The notes under the pieces were generated by a model that was not told the origin of the DNA, made no database searches, and was given only the letters and a program-made list of their open reading frames with translations. From Roseibium album (GTDB lineage Bacteria; Pseudomonadota; Alphaproteobacteria; Rhizobiales; Stappiaceae): DNA of 64,000 nt. The DNA is taken from contig NZ_CXWE01000004.1 of the NCBI RefSeq assembly GCF_001404515.1, positions 1-64,000 on the forward strand, written 5' to 3'. Shown one piece after another: positions 18,965 to 27,694 of this stretch (position 1 is its first letter; each line of letters begins with the position of its first letter). The translations under genes were made by a program, and so were the position numbers.

Positions 18965-20752
18965 ATGACAGCTTTTACCACCAGACCCGAGATCAAAGGC
19001 ACCTTCGGTGTCGTCACGTCGACACACTGGATTGCCACCGCAGTGGGAATGCGCATGCTGGAACTCGGCGGCAATGCGTTCGATGCCGCTGTTGCCACAG
19101 GCCTGGTTCTTCAGGTTGTAGAGCCACATCTGAATGGGCCTGGCGGCGATCTGCCCATCCTGCTGCACAATGCAAGCCAGAATGAAACCAAGGTCCTATG
19201 CGCACAGGGGCCTGCCCCGGCCACGGCGACGATTGGCCACTACAGGTCAGAGAATCTGGATCTTATTCCGGGCAATGGCCTGCTTGCGACTGTCATTCCT
19301 GGTGCTTTTGACGGCTGGATGCTGCTCCTGAGAGACCATGGAACTCTGCCATTGAGAACTGTGCTGGAACCGGCAATTCATTACGCAAACCAAGGACATC
19401 CTCTGCTACCGAGGGTCAGCGCGACAATCACGGGACTGAAGGACTTCTTCGAAACCGAGTGGCCAACGTCGTATCAGACCTGGGTGCCCGGTGGCGCTGT
19501 GCCGAAAGCGGATTCGATTTTCAAGAACCCCGTTCTCGCGGAGACCTGGTCAAGGCTTCTGCAGGAAGCTGAAACCCAGTCCGTGCGCGAACGACAAATC
19601 GATGCGGCTCGCGATTGCTTCTATCGTGGCTTCATTGCCGAGGAGATCGGCAACTACCTGAAGACTGCAGAAGTCATGGACGGTTCCGGAGCCCGCCACA
19701 AGGCCGTACTTTCAACGGATGATCTTTCCGGATATTCAGCGACCTACGAAGATCCGGTCAGCGCCAGTTACAAAGGCTGGACGGTTTTGAAAACGGGGCC
19801 GTGGGGCCAGGGACCGGTGCTGCTTCAGTCTCTTTCCCTCTTGCGCGGTTTCGACCTTGAATCCCTCGACCCGTCCGGACCGGAATTCGTTCATCTTGTG
19901 ACCGAAGCCATGAAACTTGCCTTTGCGGACCGGGAAGCCTACTACGGCGATCCCGATTTCTGTGATGTTCCGCTAAACGTTCTTTTGTCGGATGACTACA
20001 ACGCAGCACGGCGATCCCTGATCTCCGAAATTGCATCTGCCGATTTGCTTCCAGGCACGATTCCAGGCTTCGAGACCCAGGTCCAGCGCACACTGGAAGT
20101 CATCAATGGAGCCGGGATTTCCGAATCCGGAGTTTACGAACCGACGATGGCTCATCTGTCCGAGAAGCGGGGCGACACCGTCCATATTGACGTGATTGAC
20201 CGCTGGGGTAACATCGTGTCTGCAACACCGTCCGGTGGCTGGTTGCAGTCATCCCCGATCATTCCAGGTCTCGGTTTTGCACTGAACTCCCGCGCCCAGA
20301 TGTACTGGCTTCAGGATGGACTGCCAGGATCCCTCGCTCCTGGCAAGCGTCCACGCACGACGCTCACACCAAGCATTGCGTTTCACGAGGATGGTACCGC
20401 ACTTGCCTTCGGCACTCCGGGTGGCGATCAGCAGGATCAGTGGCAACTGGCCCTCTTCCTGCGGCTCGTGCATCACGAAGGGAACCTTCAGGCAGCCCTC
20501 GACATGCCTCTGTTTCACACCACCCACTTTCCAGCATCGTTCCATCCGCGTCAGCGACAACCGGGCCATATCATGGCGGAGGAGAGTTTTGGCGCAGACA
20601 CGCTTGCAAGCCTCAGGAAACAGGGTCATTCGGTGGAAGTTGCCGATGCCTGGACGATCGGTCGGCTGACTGTGGCGGCACGTGACCCTGGTGGCCTCCT
20701 GCGCGCAGGCGCAACCCCGCGCCTGATGCAGGCCTACGCAGCCGGGCGATAA
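18965..20752 (+). CDS. Gamma-glutamyltransferase family protein
   Basis: 595-residue N-terminal-nucleophile hydrolase that hydrolyses or transfers gamma-glutamyl groups (glutathione and related peptides). The precursor normally cuts itself before a Thr; here the candidate is T405 in KRGDTVHIDVID. Other landmarks: GGNAFDAAVATGLVL and EPHLNGPGGD near the N-terminus, and the PGKRPRTTLTPS and GTPGGD motifs late in the protein. No classical signal peptide is seen, so the product may be cytoplasmic, unlike E. coli Ggt. It lies 35 bases after the permease gene in the same operon, suggesting that imported peptides are processed by it. Confidence 0.88.
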   Translation: MTAFTTRPEIKGTFGVVTSTHWIATAVGMRMLELGGNAFDAAVATGLVLQVVEPHLNGPGGDLPILLHNASQNETKVLCAQGPAPATATIGHYRSENLDLIPGNGLLATVIPGAFDGWMLLLRDHGTLPLRTVLEPAIHYANQGHPLLPRVSATITGLKDFFETEWPTSYQTWVPGGAVPKADSIFKNPVLAETWSRLLQEAETQSVRERQIDAARDCFYRGFIAEEIGNYLKTAEVMDGSGARHKAVLSTDDLSGYSATYEDPVSASYKGWTVLKTGPWGQGPVLLQSLSLLRGFDLESLDPSGPEFVHLVTEAMKLAFADREAYYGDPDFCDVPLNVLLSDDYNAARRSLISEIASADLLPGTIPGFETQVQRTLEVINGAGISESGVYEPTMAHLSEKRGDTVHIDVIDRWGNIVSATPSGGWLQSSPIIPGLGFALNSRAQMYWLQDGLPGSLAPGKRPRTTLTPSIAFHEDGTALAFGTPGGDQQDQWQLALFLRLVHHEGNLQAALDMPLFHTTHFPASFHPRQRQPGHIMAEESFGADTLASLRKQGHSVEVADAWTIGRLTVAARDPGGLLRAGATPRLMQAYAAGR

Positions 20753-20768
20753 GAAAAAGGGACGCGAT

Positions 20769-21533
20769 ATGACATTTTCGATTGTCGCCCAAGACAACGG
20801 GACAGGACATTACGGGGTCGCTGTCGCCAGCCGGTTTTTTGCCGCAGGGGCCGTCGTTCCACACCTTGCTGGCCGTGTCGGGGCAATTGCCACACAGGCA
20901 CTCGTCAGCCCGATCTACGGAACGGAAGGGTTGATCATGCTTCGTTCTGGAAAGTCGGCGCAAGAGGTCATCGATACCGTCGTTGGTCGCGACCAGGGAG
21001 CTCATTCCCGCCAGATCCATCTGATTGACTCCAAAGGCCGCACGGCAGCTTTTACGGGCGAAAAATGTGTCAGCTGGTGCGGCCACCTTGTCGAGAAAGG
21101 TGTCACCGTGGCAGGAAACATGCTCGCCGGACCACAAGTGGTTGAGGCTGCGATGGAAACCTATCAGGCAAACATTACCTTGCCGCTCGAACAAAGATTA
21201 ATGACTGCCATGGAAGCAGCCGAGACTGCGGGGGGAGACAAACGCGGGCGGCAATCAGCAGCCCTGAAGATTGTTCATGATGATGACCATCCCTGGCTTG
21301 ATATACGTGCTGACGATCATGGAGACCCGCTGGCCGAGCTACGTCGATTGCACGCCGTCGCGCAGGAACGCTACCTGCACTTCGCCGAGTTGATGCCGAG
21401 CCGCAATAACATTCACGGCCTGCTTGATCGCACTGAAATCGATCGCAAGATTGCCCGGCTTGAGGCAGAACGAAACACGAAGGGGATAGCCAGCGCCTCT
21501 TTTGCGACAGCTGCTCCAGTCTCCGGAGGCTGA
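20769..21533 (+). CDS. DUF1028 family protein (putative Ntn-hydrolase)
   Basis: 254-residue protein with the DUF1028 N-terminal pattern: MTFSIVAQD, GVAVASRFFAAGAVVPHL, GAIATQA, and the conserved VAGNMLAG near 117-124. The family has an Ntn-hydrolase-like fold; the Thr at position 2 would be the N-terminal nucleophile if the Met is removed (inference). It follows the gamma-glutamyltransferase by 16 bases, and two amidohydrolase-type genes behind a peptide importer suggest a peptide or amide catabolic set. The C-terminal 40 residues are charged and helical. Confidence 0.85.
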   Translation: MTFSIVAQDNGTGHYGVAVASRFFAAGAVVPHLAGRVGAIATQALVSPIYGTEGLIMLRSGKSAQEVIDTVVGRDQGAHSRQIHLIDSKGRTAAFTGEKCVSWCGHLVEKGVTVAGNMLAGPQVVEAAMETYQANITLPLEQRLMTAMEAAETAGGDKRGRQSAALKIVHDDDHPWLDIRADDHGDPLAELRRLHAVAQERYLHFAELMPSRNNIHGLLDRTEIDRKIARLEAERNTKGIASASFATAAPVSGG

Positions 21534-21591
21534 GATCCAATCCGAAGGTGCGTGAGAGTCCTGAAGCGGAACACTTGAACGCAGACCTGCG

Positions 21592-21918
21592 CTACGACAC
21601 TGTCCGCTCTTCGAGCTCCGAAACATTCGTTGCGACACCATCTGTAGCACCGCGGTTGCTTGCCATGTTCGGACACATGGTGAACGCATTCTTGGTGGGA
21701 AGAAAATTTGTGATAGCTTTCCCTGGAATATCAAATGCAGTTCCGTGTGCCAGCGTCGTGACCCGAAGAGGCAATCCGGCCAGTACTGAAGCGCCCTGAT
21801 CAAAACCGAGCAGCTTGATCGCGACTTGCCCCTGATCATGATACATCGTGACGACCGGATCGTATTGTCCATCTCCGACCTTGAGCCACAGCGTGCCAGA
21901 ACCAACCAGGAACGTCAC
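21592..21918 (-). pseudogene. C-terminal remnant of a PdxA-like dehydrogenase
   Basis: 108 residues match only the end of PdxA/PdxA2 (4-hydroxythreonine-4-phosphate dehydrogenase family): YDPVVTMYHDQGQVAIKLLGFD, GLPLRVTTLAHGTAFDIPGK. A complete protein would have over 320 residues; the first two thirds, including most of the metal and substrate site, are missing. The upstream side is directly occupied by the end of the anti-sigma gene, so a deletion removed the 5' part. After GK the sequence drifts from the family consensus. No ribosome site is evident. Read as a decayed gene. Confidence 0.7.
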
Positions 21919-21930
21919 GACGCCTCGGCT

Positions 21931-22674
21931 TTACAAAAGCGCCTTGAGTTGCGCGGCGACTTGCCCGGTCATTGAAAGATCATTGCCGCCGACAAAAATA
22001 AACCGGTAAGACCCGTCCTGCCATGCGGTCGTCGCCAGTCCGTGAAGCATTTCGGAACTGGTTTTGTCGCCTTCAGCTGGTTGCTTTGCAGTGGTGACAC
22101 AAAGCGCAAAGGGAGTGCCGTTCCCATCCTGGTAGACAATTTGTATCAATGGAGCGTCATCAAGACCGAGAACCTGAACCCTCGCCAATCTGAGTGCTTC
22201 CGGGGCCTCCAACGACGATATTTCCAGCGGGCGTCCCAGGCGTTCACTGGCTGCATCGATTTGCCGTTTCAAAACGTCGGACGTGGCGGTCGTCAGCCGG
22301 ACTGTATCGGCGACATAAAGTGACTGATATTGCGCGACGCGCCCTCGCCAATCTTCGGAAGCGGGCCTCCCGATCCACATGGCGCTGCCACCCATAACAG
22401 CTCCAAGTACCAGGACAGCCGCCAGTTTCAGCCATTGCCGGCTTTTGCCGGCTGATACATCTGAAACGAATGCTGATTTTTCAAGGTCCTTTAGAATGTG
22501 CCTGCCTGGCAGAGCGATCATCGCCTCGCGAACCGGTGATGCAACCGGGTCAAGCGCCATGACCCGACTTTCCAGGTCCCGGTCCACACGCATCGTCTGT
22601 TCGATTTCGGCAGCGCGTTTGCCATCGAGGTCGCCGTTCAGAAAGGCCAGAAGTTCCTGATCCGAATAAGTCAC
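21931..22674 (-). CDS. Anti-sigma factor, membrane-anchored
   Basis: 247-residue protein. The N-terminal cytoplasmic part (residues 1-80) has the compact helical start seen in anti-sigma factors (YSDQELLAFLNGDLDGKRAAEIEQ). One transmembrane segment lies at about 83-102 (LKLAAVLVLGAVMGGSAMWI), and a periplasmic C-terminal domain of about 140 residues follows. The start overlaps the stop of the ECF sigma gene by four bases, the standard sigma/anti-sigma arrangement. No zinc-binding HxxxCxxC motif is visible, so it is not a ZAS-type redox sensor. Confidence 0.8.
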   Translation of the reverse strand: MTYSDQELLAFLNGDLDGKRAAEIEQTMRVDRDLESRVMALDPVASPVREAMIALPGRHILKDLEKSAFVSDVSAGKSRQWLKLAAVLVLGAVMGGSAMWIGRPASEDWRGRVAQYQSLYVADTVRLTTATSDVLKRQIDAASERLGRPLEISSLEAPEALRLARVQVLGLDDAPLIQIVYQDGNGTPFALCVTTAKQPAEGDKTSSEMLHGLATTAWQDGSYRFIFVGGNDLSMTGQVAAQLKALL

Positions 22675-23189
22675 TTCTGCTCCTTTCTCATTTCACGCTT
22701 CGTCACCCCGGCAAATTCCTTGAGCGCTTTTCGCGATGCGTGCAGCCGGCTCATAACGGTGCCGATTGGGATGTCGAGAATGACCGCGGCCTCCGAATAT
22801 GTGAATTGTTGGACGAAAACCAGCTCAACCACGCTTCGTTGCGCATCAGGCAACGTCATGACCCTGGAAATGATTTCCTTGGCATAAAGGTTGTGTTCTA
22901 TCCCGGGGGCCAGATCCGGGATCTGATCGACATCAAGGGTTGCGAATGCCTTGTCCTGCCGACTTGCCCGGTTACGCAATTCATTCAGCCAGATCGAGCG
23001 GCAAATCTGCAGGCACCAGCCCTCAAAACTTCCTGACGAGCGAAATTGATCAGCTTTCTCGACTGCGCGCAGGCAGGTCGATTGCACCAGATCGTTGGTC
23101 ATCTCAACATCACCCGTCAAGCTGAGCGCAAATCGCCATATGGAGGGCAAAGAACGCGGCAGCAAGTCCCTGACGGAGCGAGGTTTCAT
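22671..23189 (-). CDS. ECF-type RNA polymerase sigma factor
   Basis: 172-residue sigma-70 family member with only regions 2 and 4. Region 2 includes DLVQSTCLRAVEKADQF and SFEGWCLQICRSIWLNELR; region 4 contains the helix-turn-helix FTYSEAAVILDIPIGTVMSRLH. The ATG at 23189 is chosen over GTG 23204 because GGAAGA lies six bases upstream. It sits 51 bases after the DUF4399 gene and overlaps its anti-sigma gene, so the three probably form an operon. Its regulon is unknown; the secreted fasciclin and DUF4399 genes nearby are natural candidates. Confidence 0.9.
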   Translation of the reverse strand: MKPRSVRDLLPRSLPSIWRFALSLTGDVEMTNDLVQSTCLRAVEKADQFRSSGSFEGWCLQICRSIWLNELRNRASRQDKAFATLDVDQIPDLAPGIEHNLYAKEIISRVMTLPDAQRSVVELVFVQQFTYSEAAVILDIPIGTVMSRLHASRKALKEFAGVTKREMRKEQK

Positions 23190-23240
23190 GTGATCTTCCA
23201 GCACGCCGGCGGCAGAAACGCCGCCGGAAATCGCATGGGA

Positions 23241-23684
23241 TTACTCTACCGTGATTGTTATCACGTCAGAGTAGATGGGCGGATCATGTGGAACGTGATT
23301 GAGGTCCCCGAGTACCAGCTGCAGTGTATGGGTACCGGGAGCCAGTTCGAGCATCGTTTCGGTCTGGCCACCACCATAGTGGATGTGGTTCTCATCTGCC
23401 GGAAGATTGTAGATGAACTCATCCGCGCCGTCTTCTCCCTGACCGATCGGAGGGCGGTTCAGAAGTAGATGGTGATGGCCGGTATTGTCTTTTTCGGTCC
23501 CAGCCGGGGCAACTCCCATACCGTTCAGGCCGAAAACCACTTTCACCGGACCGCTGACTGAATCTCCGTCTTCAAGATTTACAAAATAGACTTTGGCTTC
23601 CGGGTTGGAAGGCGTTTCGCCCGCGTATGCCTGCGCCCCGATCATGCTCATCGCAGCGACAATTGGTGCAATAACAAATTTCAT
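23241..23684 (-). CDS. DUF4399 secreted protein, His-rich
   Basis: 147-residue protein with a signal peptide (AQAYA-GE cleavage near residue 22). The mature domain matches DUF4399: KVYFVNLEDGDSVSGPVKVVFGLNGMG, then TGHHHLLLN and ENHIHYGGGQTET. These His clusters could bind a metal such as copper (inference). It is the first gene of a probable operon with the ECF sigma and anti-sigma genes, with a GGGAG ribosome site upstream. A periplasmic role in envelope or metal stress is plausible but unproven. Confidence 0.8.
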   Translation of the reverse strand: MKFVIAPIVAAMSMIGAQAYAGETPSNPEAKVYFVNLEDGDSVSGPVKVVFGLNGMGVAPAGTEKDNTGHHHLLLNRPPIGQGEDGADEFIYNLPADENHIHYGGGQTETMLELAPGTHTLQLVLGDLNHVPHDPPIYSDVITITVE

Positions 23685-23826
23685 TTCATTCTCCCGCTTT
23701 AAACTCGATGCCCTGTAGACACCTGGAAATCGATATTATTCACTGGAACTCAAATTTATTTTCTGCCCGCCTCTTTCACGTTTCCAGTGGCACGATCACG
23801 TTATCGAACAAATCGGTTCATCAAGT

Positions 23827-24369
23827 TCAATATGATGCAACACCACGCGAACGGATAGACATGATCAGCGCGCGCTCGGGCCAGGTCTCGCGACCGCCAC
23901 GGTTGCGGATCTCCCGGAGTTGTTTGCCCGCCGCGTCAAGCTCACCCAATTCGGCAAGCCCCATTCCAAGATAAGCGCGCGCCAGCACATTGTCCGGATC
24001 GGCCGAAAGCGCCAACGCATAGTAAGTCTCGGCTTGGGGCCAGTCTCCGGATTTGCGCGCAATGAACCCGCGATAAGTCAGAACACGGGAGCTCGACTGA
24101 TCCGAGATCGCGTCCAAAGCGCGACCCGCTCCAGTCAGCCTGCCTGCATAGGCCAGTTCTCGTGCAGCAAGATAGCGATCCCTGTCGGTGAATATCCGGG
24201 CGTCGAGATCAATGCAGCGACCAGTGGCATCATCCCAGGCTTCGCCATCGGGACACTTCGTCGAGGTCGGTGTCGGTTCCGGAGGCGTTGATCCCTCATC
24301 TTCGGGATCCACTGCAAGAACCGAAACCGTCGTCAGCGCCAAAAACAGGGCTGCAAGTGCGAACCTCAT
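23827..24369 (-). CDS. Secreted TPR-repeat protein
   Basis: 180-residue protein with an N-terminal signal sequence (FALAALFLALTTVSVLA), a Pro/Glu/Thr-rich linker with a Cys pair (CPDGEAWDDATGRC), and about three tetratricopeptide repeats (residues 65-165; for example AETYYALALSADPDNVLARAYLGMGLAELGE). TPRs bind protein partners; no enzyme motif is present. It follows the thiolase gene by about 75 bases in the same orientation. I do not recognise a named family. Confidence 0.7.
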   Translation of the reverse strand: MRFALAALFLALTTVSVLAVDPEDEGSTPPEPTPTSTKCPDGEAWDDATGRCIDLDARIFTDRDRYLAARELAYAGRLTGAGRALDAISDQSSSRVLTYRGFIARKSGDWPQAETYYALALSADPDNVLARAYLGMGLAELGELDAAGKQLREIRNRGGRETWPERALIMSIRSRGVASY

Positions 24370-24443
24370 CGCTCACGTCTCCCGTTTCCAATTTGTATCT
24401 GGGCCGATGCGACGACAAGGCAGTGACAGCGGCCCGAGACAAC

Positions 24444-25628
24444 TCAGCCGGCGACATTCTCGACGATGACGGCGATGCCCTGCCCGCCGCCGATACACAT
24501 GGTTGCCGCACCCAGTTGTTTTTCTGTTCTGACGAGTTCATGCACAAGCTTCGTCATCAGGATTGCTCCCGTTGCACCGATTGGATGACCAAGCGCAACA
24601 GCGCCACCATTGGGGTTCACTTTCGCATCCGACAGGCCAAGCAGATCATTGACCGCACAGGCCTGCGCGGCAAAGGCTTCGTTGCTCTCCACGACATCCA
24701 GGTCGTCGGCACCGATGCCGGCGCGTTTCATCGCGATCTGCATTGCCGGAACCGGACCAATCCCCATCACGGCCGGATCGACACCTGCCACCCCGTAGGA
24801 CCTAATCCGTGCGAGCGGCCTGACACCAAGCTCTTCCGCTTTTTCTGCGCTCAGCATAATGATGGCGGCAGCGCCGTCATTGAGACCCGAGGCATTCCCC
24901 GCTGTAACCATGCCGTCTTTCTTGAAAACCGCCCGCAATCCGGACATATCGGCAACCGTGGCTTCATGGCGGACATGTTCATCGGTATCAAAAACCTTTT
25001 CCTTGCCCCGCCGTCCGACGCTCAACGGCACGATCTGATCCTTGAAGCGCCCTTCACGAATGGCTTCGCTGGCACGACGATGGCTCTCAACGGCGAATTC
25101 GTCCTGCCGTTGACGGGATATCTCGTATCGGTCAGCCACATTCTCCGCTGTAACCCCCATGTGCCCGATCCCGAACGGATCGTGCAGGGCGCCGGTCATC
25201 ATGTCGACAACCTGTGCGTCGCCCATACGCTGTCCCCAACGGCCACCCGGCAGCTGGTAGCCTGCCCTGCTCATGTTTTCAGCGCCTCCCACCAAAGCCA
25301 CTTCACCATCTTCCATCGAAATGGCCTGGACAGCCGAAACGACAGCCTGCAAGCCGCTGCCGCACAGTCGATTCATCGTAAGGGCTGGTGCATGATCAGG
25401 TACTCCGGCCTGACGCGAGGCTACTCTGGAAAGATACATGTCACGCGGTTCGGTATGGATCACATTGCCGAAAAAGGCCTGATCGACCTGATCCGCCTGA
25501 ATGCCGGCCCGTTCGATGGCCGCCTTGGCAACTGTGGTTGCAAGTTCACAGGGCGGCGAATCCTTCAACGCCCCACCGAAACTACCGACAGCGGTACGCG
25601 CAGCACTTGCAATCACAATCTCTTTCAT
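24444..25628 (-). CDS. Acetyl-CoA C-acyltransferase (thiolase)
   Basis: 394-residue thiolase that condenses or cleaves acyl-CoA with acetyl-CoA. The acyl-accepting Cys is C89 in NRLCGSGLQA; the His in GGAVALGHPIGATG (about 348) and the second Cys in CIGGGQG (about 378) complete the active site. Length is normal. It resembles the biosynthetic PhaA/AtoB class but could act in beta-oxidation. A polyhydroxyalkanoate role is possible since a phasin is encoded elsewhere in the window, but no phaB or phaC is nearby. A long open frame on the opposite strand is a coding shadow. Confidence 0.9.
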   Translation of the reverse strand: MKEIVIASAARTAVGSFGGALKDSPPCELATTVAKAAIERAGIQADQVDQAFFGNVIHTEPRDMYLSRVASRQAGVPDHAPALTMNRLCGSGLQAVVSAVQAISMEDGEVALVGGAENMSRAGYQLPGGRWGQRMGDAQVVDMMTGALHDPFGIGHMGVTAENVADRYEISRQRQDEFAVESHRRASEAIREGRFKDQIVPLSVGRRGKEKVFDTDEHVRHEATVADMSGLRAVFKKDGMVTAGNASGLNDGAAAIIMLSAEKAEELGVRPLARIRSYGVAGVDPAVMGIGPVPAMQIAMKRAGIGADDLDVVESNEAFAAQACAVNDLLGLSDAKVNPNGGAVALGHPIGATGAILMTKLVHELVRTEKQLGAATMCIGGGQGIAVIVENVAG

Positions 25629-25764
25629 CGGTCTAATCCTTTGCGTCGCGGTCGGTTCAATTGAACTTGAGCCATTCCGGTTCGGGGAGTTTCTTCATTG
25701 TGCAGCATGCCGCGAACAGAACAACGAAACAATTCCGCCAAAAGGTCACTGACGGAACCTCTGG

Positions 25765-26757
25765 TCATGAGGTTTTGAGAATGACGGAACCCGACCTGTT
25801 CCCTGATGCAATGATCTCATGCGCCCTTGCGCAGTCTTCCAGCGGAAGAACGTGCGATATCTGGAAATCGAGCACCTTGCGGTCCAGTAGCTCCGTAAGG
25901 TTCCCGATAGCTGCCGCGCGCTCTGCCTCTGACAAAATATAGACAAGGACCAGATCGATGGTCACAGCCTTGAACATCAACGGATAGAACGGCAGCACGG
26001 GTGTCATGTCTTTCGCCGAACCGATTGCGGCAATGGTTCCTCTCTCGGCAATGATCTTTGTGTTCATCTCGATGTTTTTGCCGAATTCAACTTCAACGAT
26101 ACGGTCAATCGGGCGACCTTCGGTGACTTCCAGGATCTGGTCAGACAGGTTCTCGGCGGAATAATCGAAAACCGCGTCTGCACCGGCATCTCTTGCCGCC
26201 TGTATTCCCTTTTCGCCTCGCGCCGTTGAAAGTACCTGTGCTCCCGAAGCAACCGCAACCTGAATGGCAAGTCGCCCGACTGTCCCTGCTCCGCCACTCA
26301 CAAGTACCTTCCGACCGGCAACCGTCCCGCCTCCGAGAACCGCGTGGCAGGCTGTTATCCCCGGAATACCGAGGACGGCACCTTCTTCGAAGGAAACATG
26401 GTCTGGCAGCGCCACAGCCTGATCTGCCGGAAGCGCGATGTAGTCGGCAGCCGTGCCAAAGGCCCGCTGCCATTGACCATTCCAGATCCAGACCCGTTCC
26501 CCGATCCGGCTTTCGGGAACGCCGACACCAACGGCCTCGATCACGCCCGAGCCATCGCTATGGGGCGTGATCTTCGGGAAAGGCGGCTTGGTTACACCCG
26601 GGCGGCCGCCTGCGCGAGCACGAACATCGGACGGGTTGGCCCCCGACGCATGCAAGCGGACGAGCACTTCGCCATCAGCAGCCTCGGGAACCGGAAGCGC
26701 CTCCAGCTGCAATACCTCGGCGGCATTGCCGAAACGGTCATATGTAATGGCTCGCAT
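25765..26757 (-). CDS. NADPH:quinone oxidoreductase-like MDR protein
   Basis: 330-residue medium-chain dehydrogenase/reductase without the structural or catalytic zinc Cys set (quinone-oxidoreductase class). The N-terminal GroES-like domain starts MRAITYDRFGNAAEVL; the Rossmann motif VLVSGGAGTVGRLAIQVA is near residues 140-160. ATG 26757 is used since homologues begin at MRAI; an upstream ATG at 26853 adds 32 residues with no family match. The substrate is probably a quinone or enone. Confidence 0.85.
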   Translation of the reverse strand: MRAITYDRFGNAAEVLQLEALPVPEAADGEVLVRLHASGANPSDVRARAGGRPGVTKPPFPKITPHSDGSGVIEAVGVGVPESRIGERVWIWNGQWQRAFGTAADYIALPADQAVALPDHVSFEEGAVLGIPGITACHAVLGGGTVAGRKVLVSGGAGTVGRLAIQVAVASGAQVLSTARGEKGIQAARDAGADAVFDYSAENLSDQILEVTEGRPIDRIVEVEFGKNIEMNTKIIAERGTIAAIGSAKDMTPVLPFYPLMFKAVTIDLVLVYILSEAERAAAIGNLTELLDRKVLDFQISHVLPLEDCARAHEIIASGNRSGSVILKTS

Positions 26758-26860
26758 GTATTTGCTCCCGGTTTTTCCAGATTTGTCGGTCGATTCATGC
26801 AAACTGCCAAGTGCTGATTTGCGACAGCCTGTTCGATTGCGCAAAACTGGCAAATATGAA

Positions 26861-26885
26861 AACCCGCCGGAATGACCGACGGGTT
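26861..26885 (-). terminator. Intrinsic terminator downstream of the fasciclin gene
   Basis: Stem AACCCGCCGG/CCGACGGGTT (one mismatch) with a 5-base loop; on the minus strand it is followed by TTTTCATATTT. It lies 60 bases beyond the fasciclin stop. Confidence 0.7.
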
Positions 26886-26947
26886 GGAAGGAAACCTGTG
26901 ATGAAGCCGGCCGACAAACCGGGTCGCCCGCCGGTTCAGCAGCTATG

Positions 26948-27457
26948 TCAGTGACAATCCGGACGGTCGCCAGGGATCAGGACCTTGTCGATCACATGGA
27001 TCACGCCGTTGTCCGCCTGGATATCCGCGATGATGACGTTTGCGGTCGAGCCGGTTCCGTCGGCAATATCAACCGCCTTGCCTGATCGGGTGATGCACGT
27101 GCGTTCGTTTGTCAAAAGCGGCTTGAAATAGTTGGATCCAACCGGGATTTGGTTGGACGTCAACTTGCGATCATCAACGTGATAGAGAAGCACATTTGTG
27201 AGCTGGTCCTTGTTCTCCGGTTTCAGCAATGTTTCCACGGTGCCTTCAGGAAGCGCCGCGAAGGCATCATTTACCGGAGCAAACACAGTAAACGGACCTG
27301 GCCCCTGGAGAGCGTCCTGAAGCCCGGCTGCCTGAACGGCGGCAACAAGCGTGGTGAAACGCTCATCGCCCGCGGCGATTTCAACAATCGTATTCGCATT
27401 TGCTTGGCTGGCAAAAAGACACACTGCTCCAACAAGGGCCGAAAGGCTCTTTTTCAT
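26948..27457 (-). CDS. Secreted fasciclin (FAS1) domain protein
   Basis: 169-residue protein: a signal peptide (LSALVGAVCLFASQANA) followed by one FAS1 domain. Conserved FAS1 blocks are visible: GPFTVFAPVNDAFAALPEGT and the end motif NGVIHVIDKVLIP. FAS1 proteins mediate adhesion or cell-surface interactions. A GGAG ribosome site precedes the ATG. Single-FAS1 genes of this kind are often controlled by ECF sigma/anti-sigma pairs in proteobacteria (family knowledge), and such a pair lies 4 kb away. Confidence 0.9.
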   Translation of the reverse strand: MKKSLSALVGAVCLFASQANANTIVEIAAGDERFTTLVAAVQAAGLQDALQGPGPFTVFAPVNDAFAALPEGTVETLLKPENKDQLTNVLLYHVDDRKLTSNQIPVGSNYFKPLLTNERTCITRSGKAVDIADGTGSTANVIIADIQADNGVIHVIDKVLIPGDRPDCH

Positions 27458-27694
27458 GACATCTACTCCAAGTGTCGATTGATTACAGAAGCGTTACGCC
27501 ACAATGACGAAGTCAGATCTTACTTTTTTGGAAAAAATCGATATTTATTATTTCCCTTGTAAACATGGATGCAAGTCAACAGACAGCATCGGCTCATTCC
27601 AGCGCCTCATCCGGCTCCATTCGGCATCGTCCAGGGCTGTCCGCGATCAAGACCGTCTACGTATCCGCCATTCGTGATGTCGTGGAACCAATCG

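Noticed and set aside
24270-25664. 464-codon open frame on the plus strand
   Set aside because: It lies opposite the thiolase gene with intact active-site motifs; the composition is that of a reverse-strand shadow (rich in His, Arg, Cys) and no family is recognisable.
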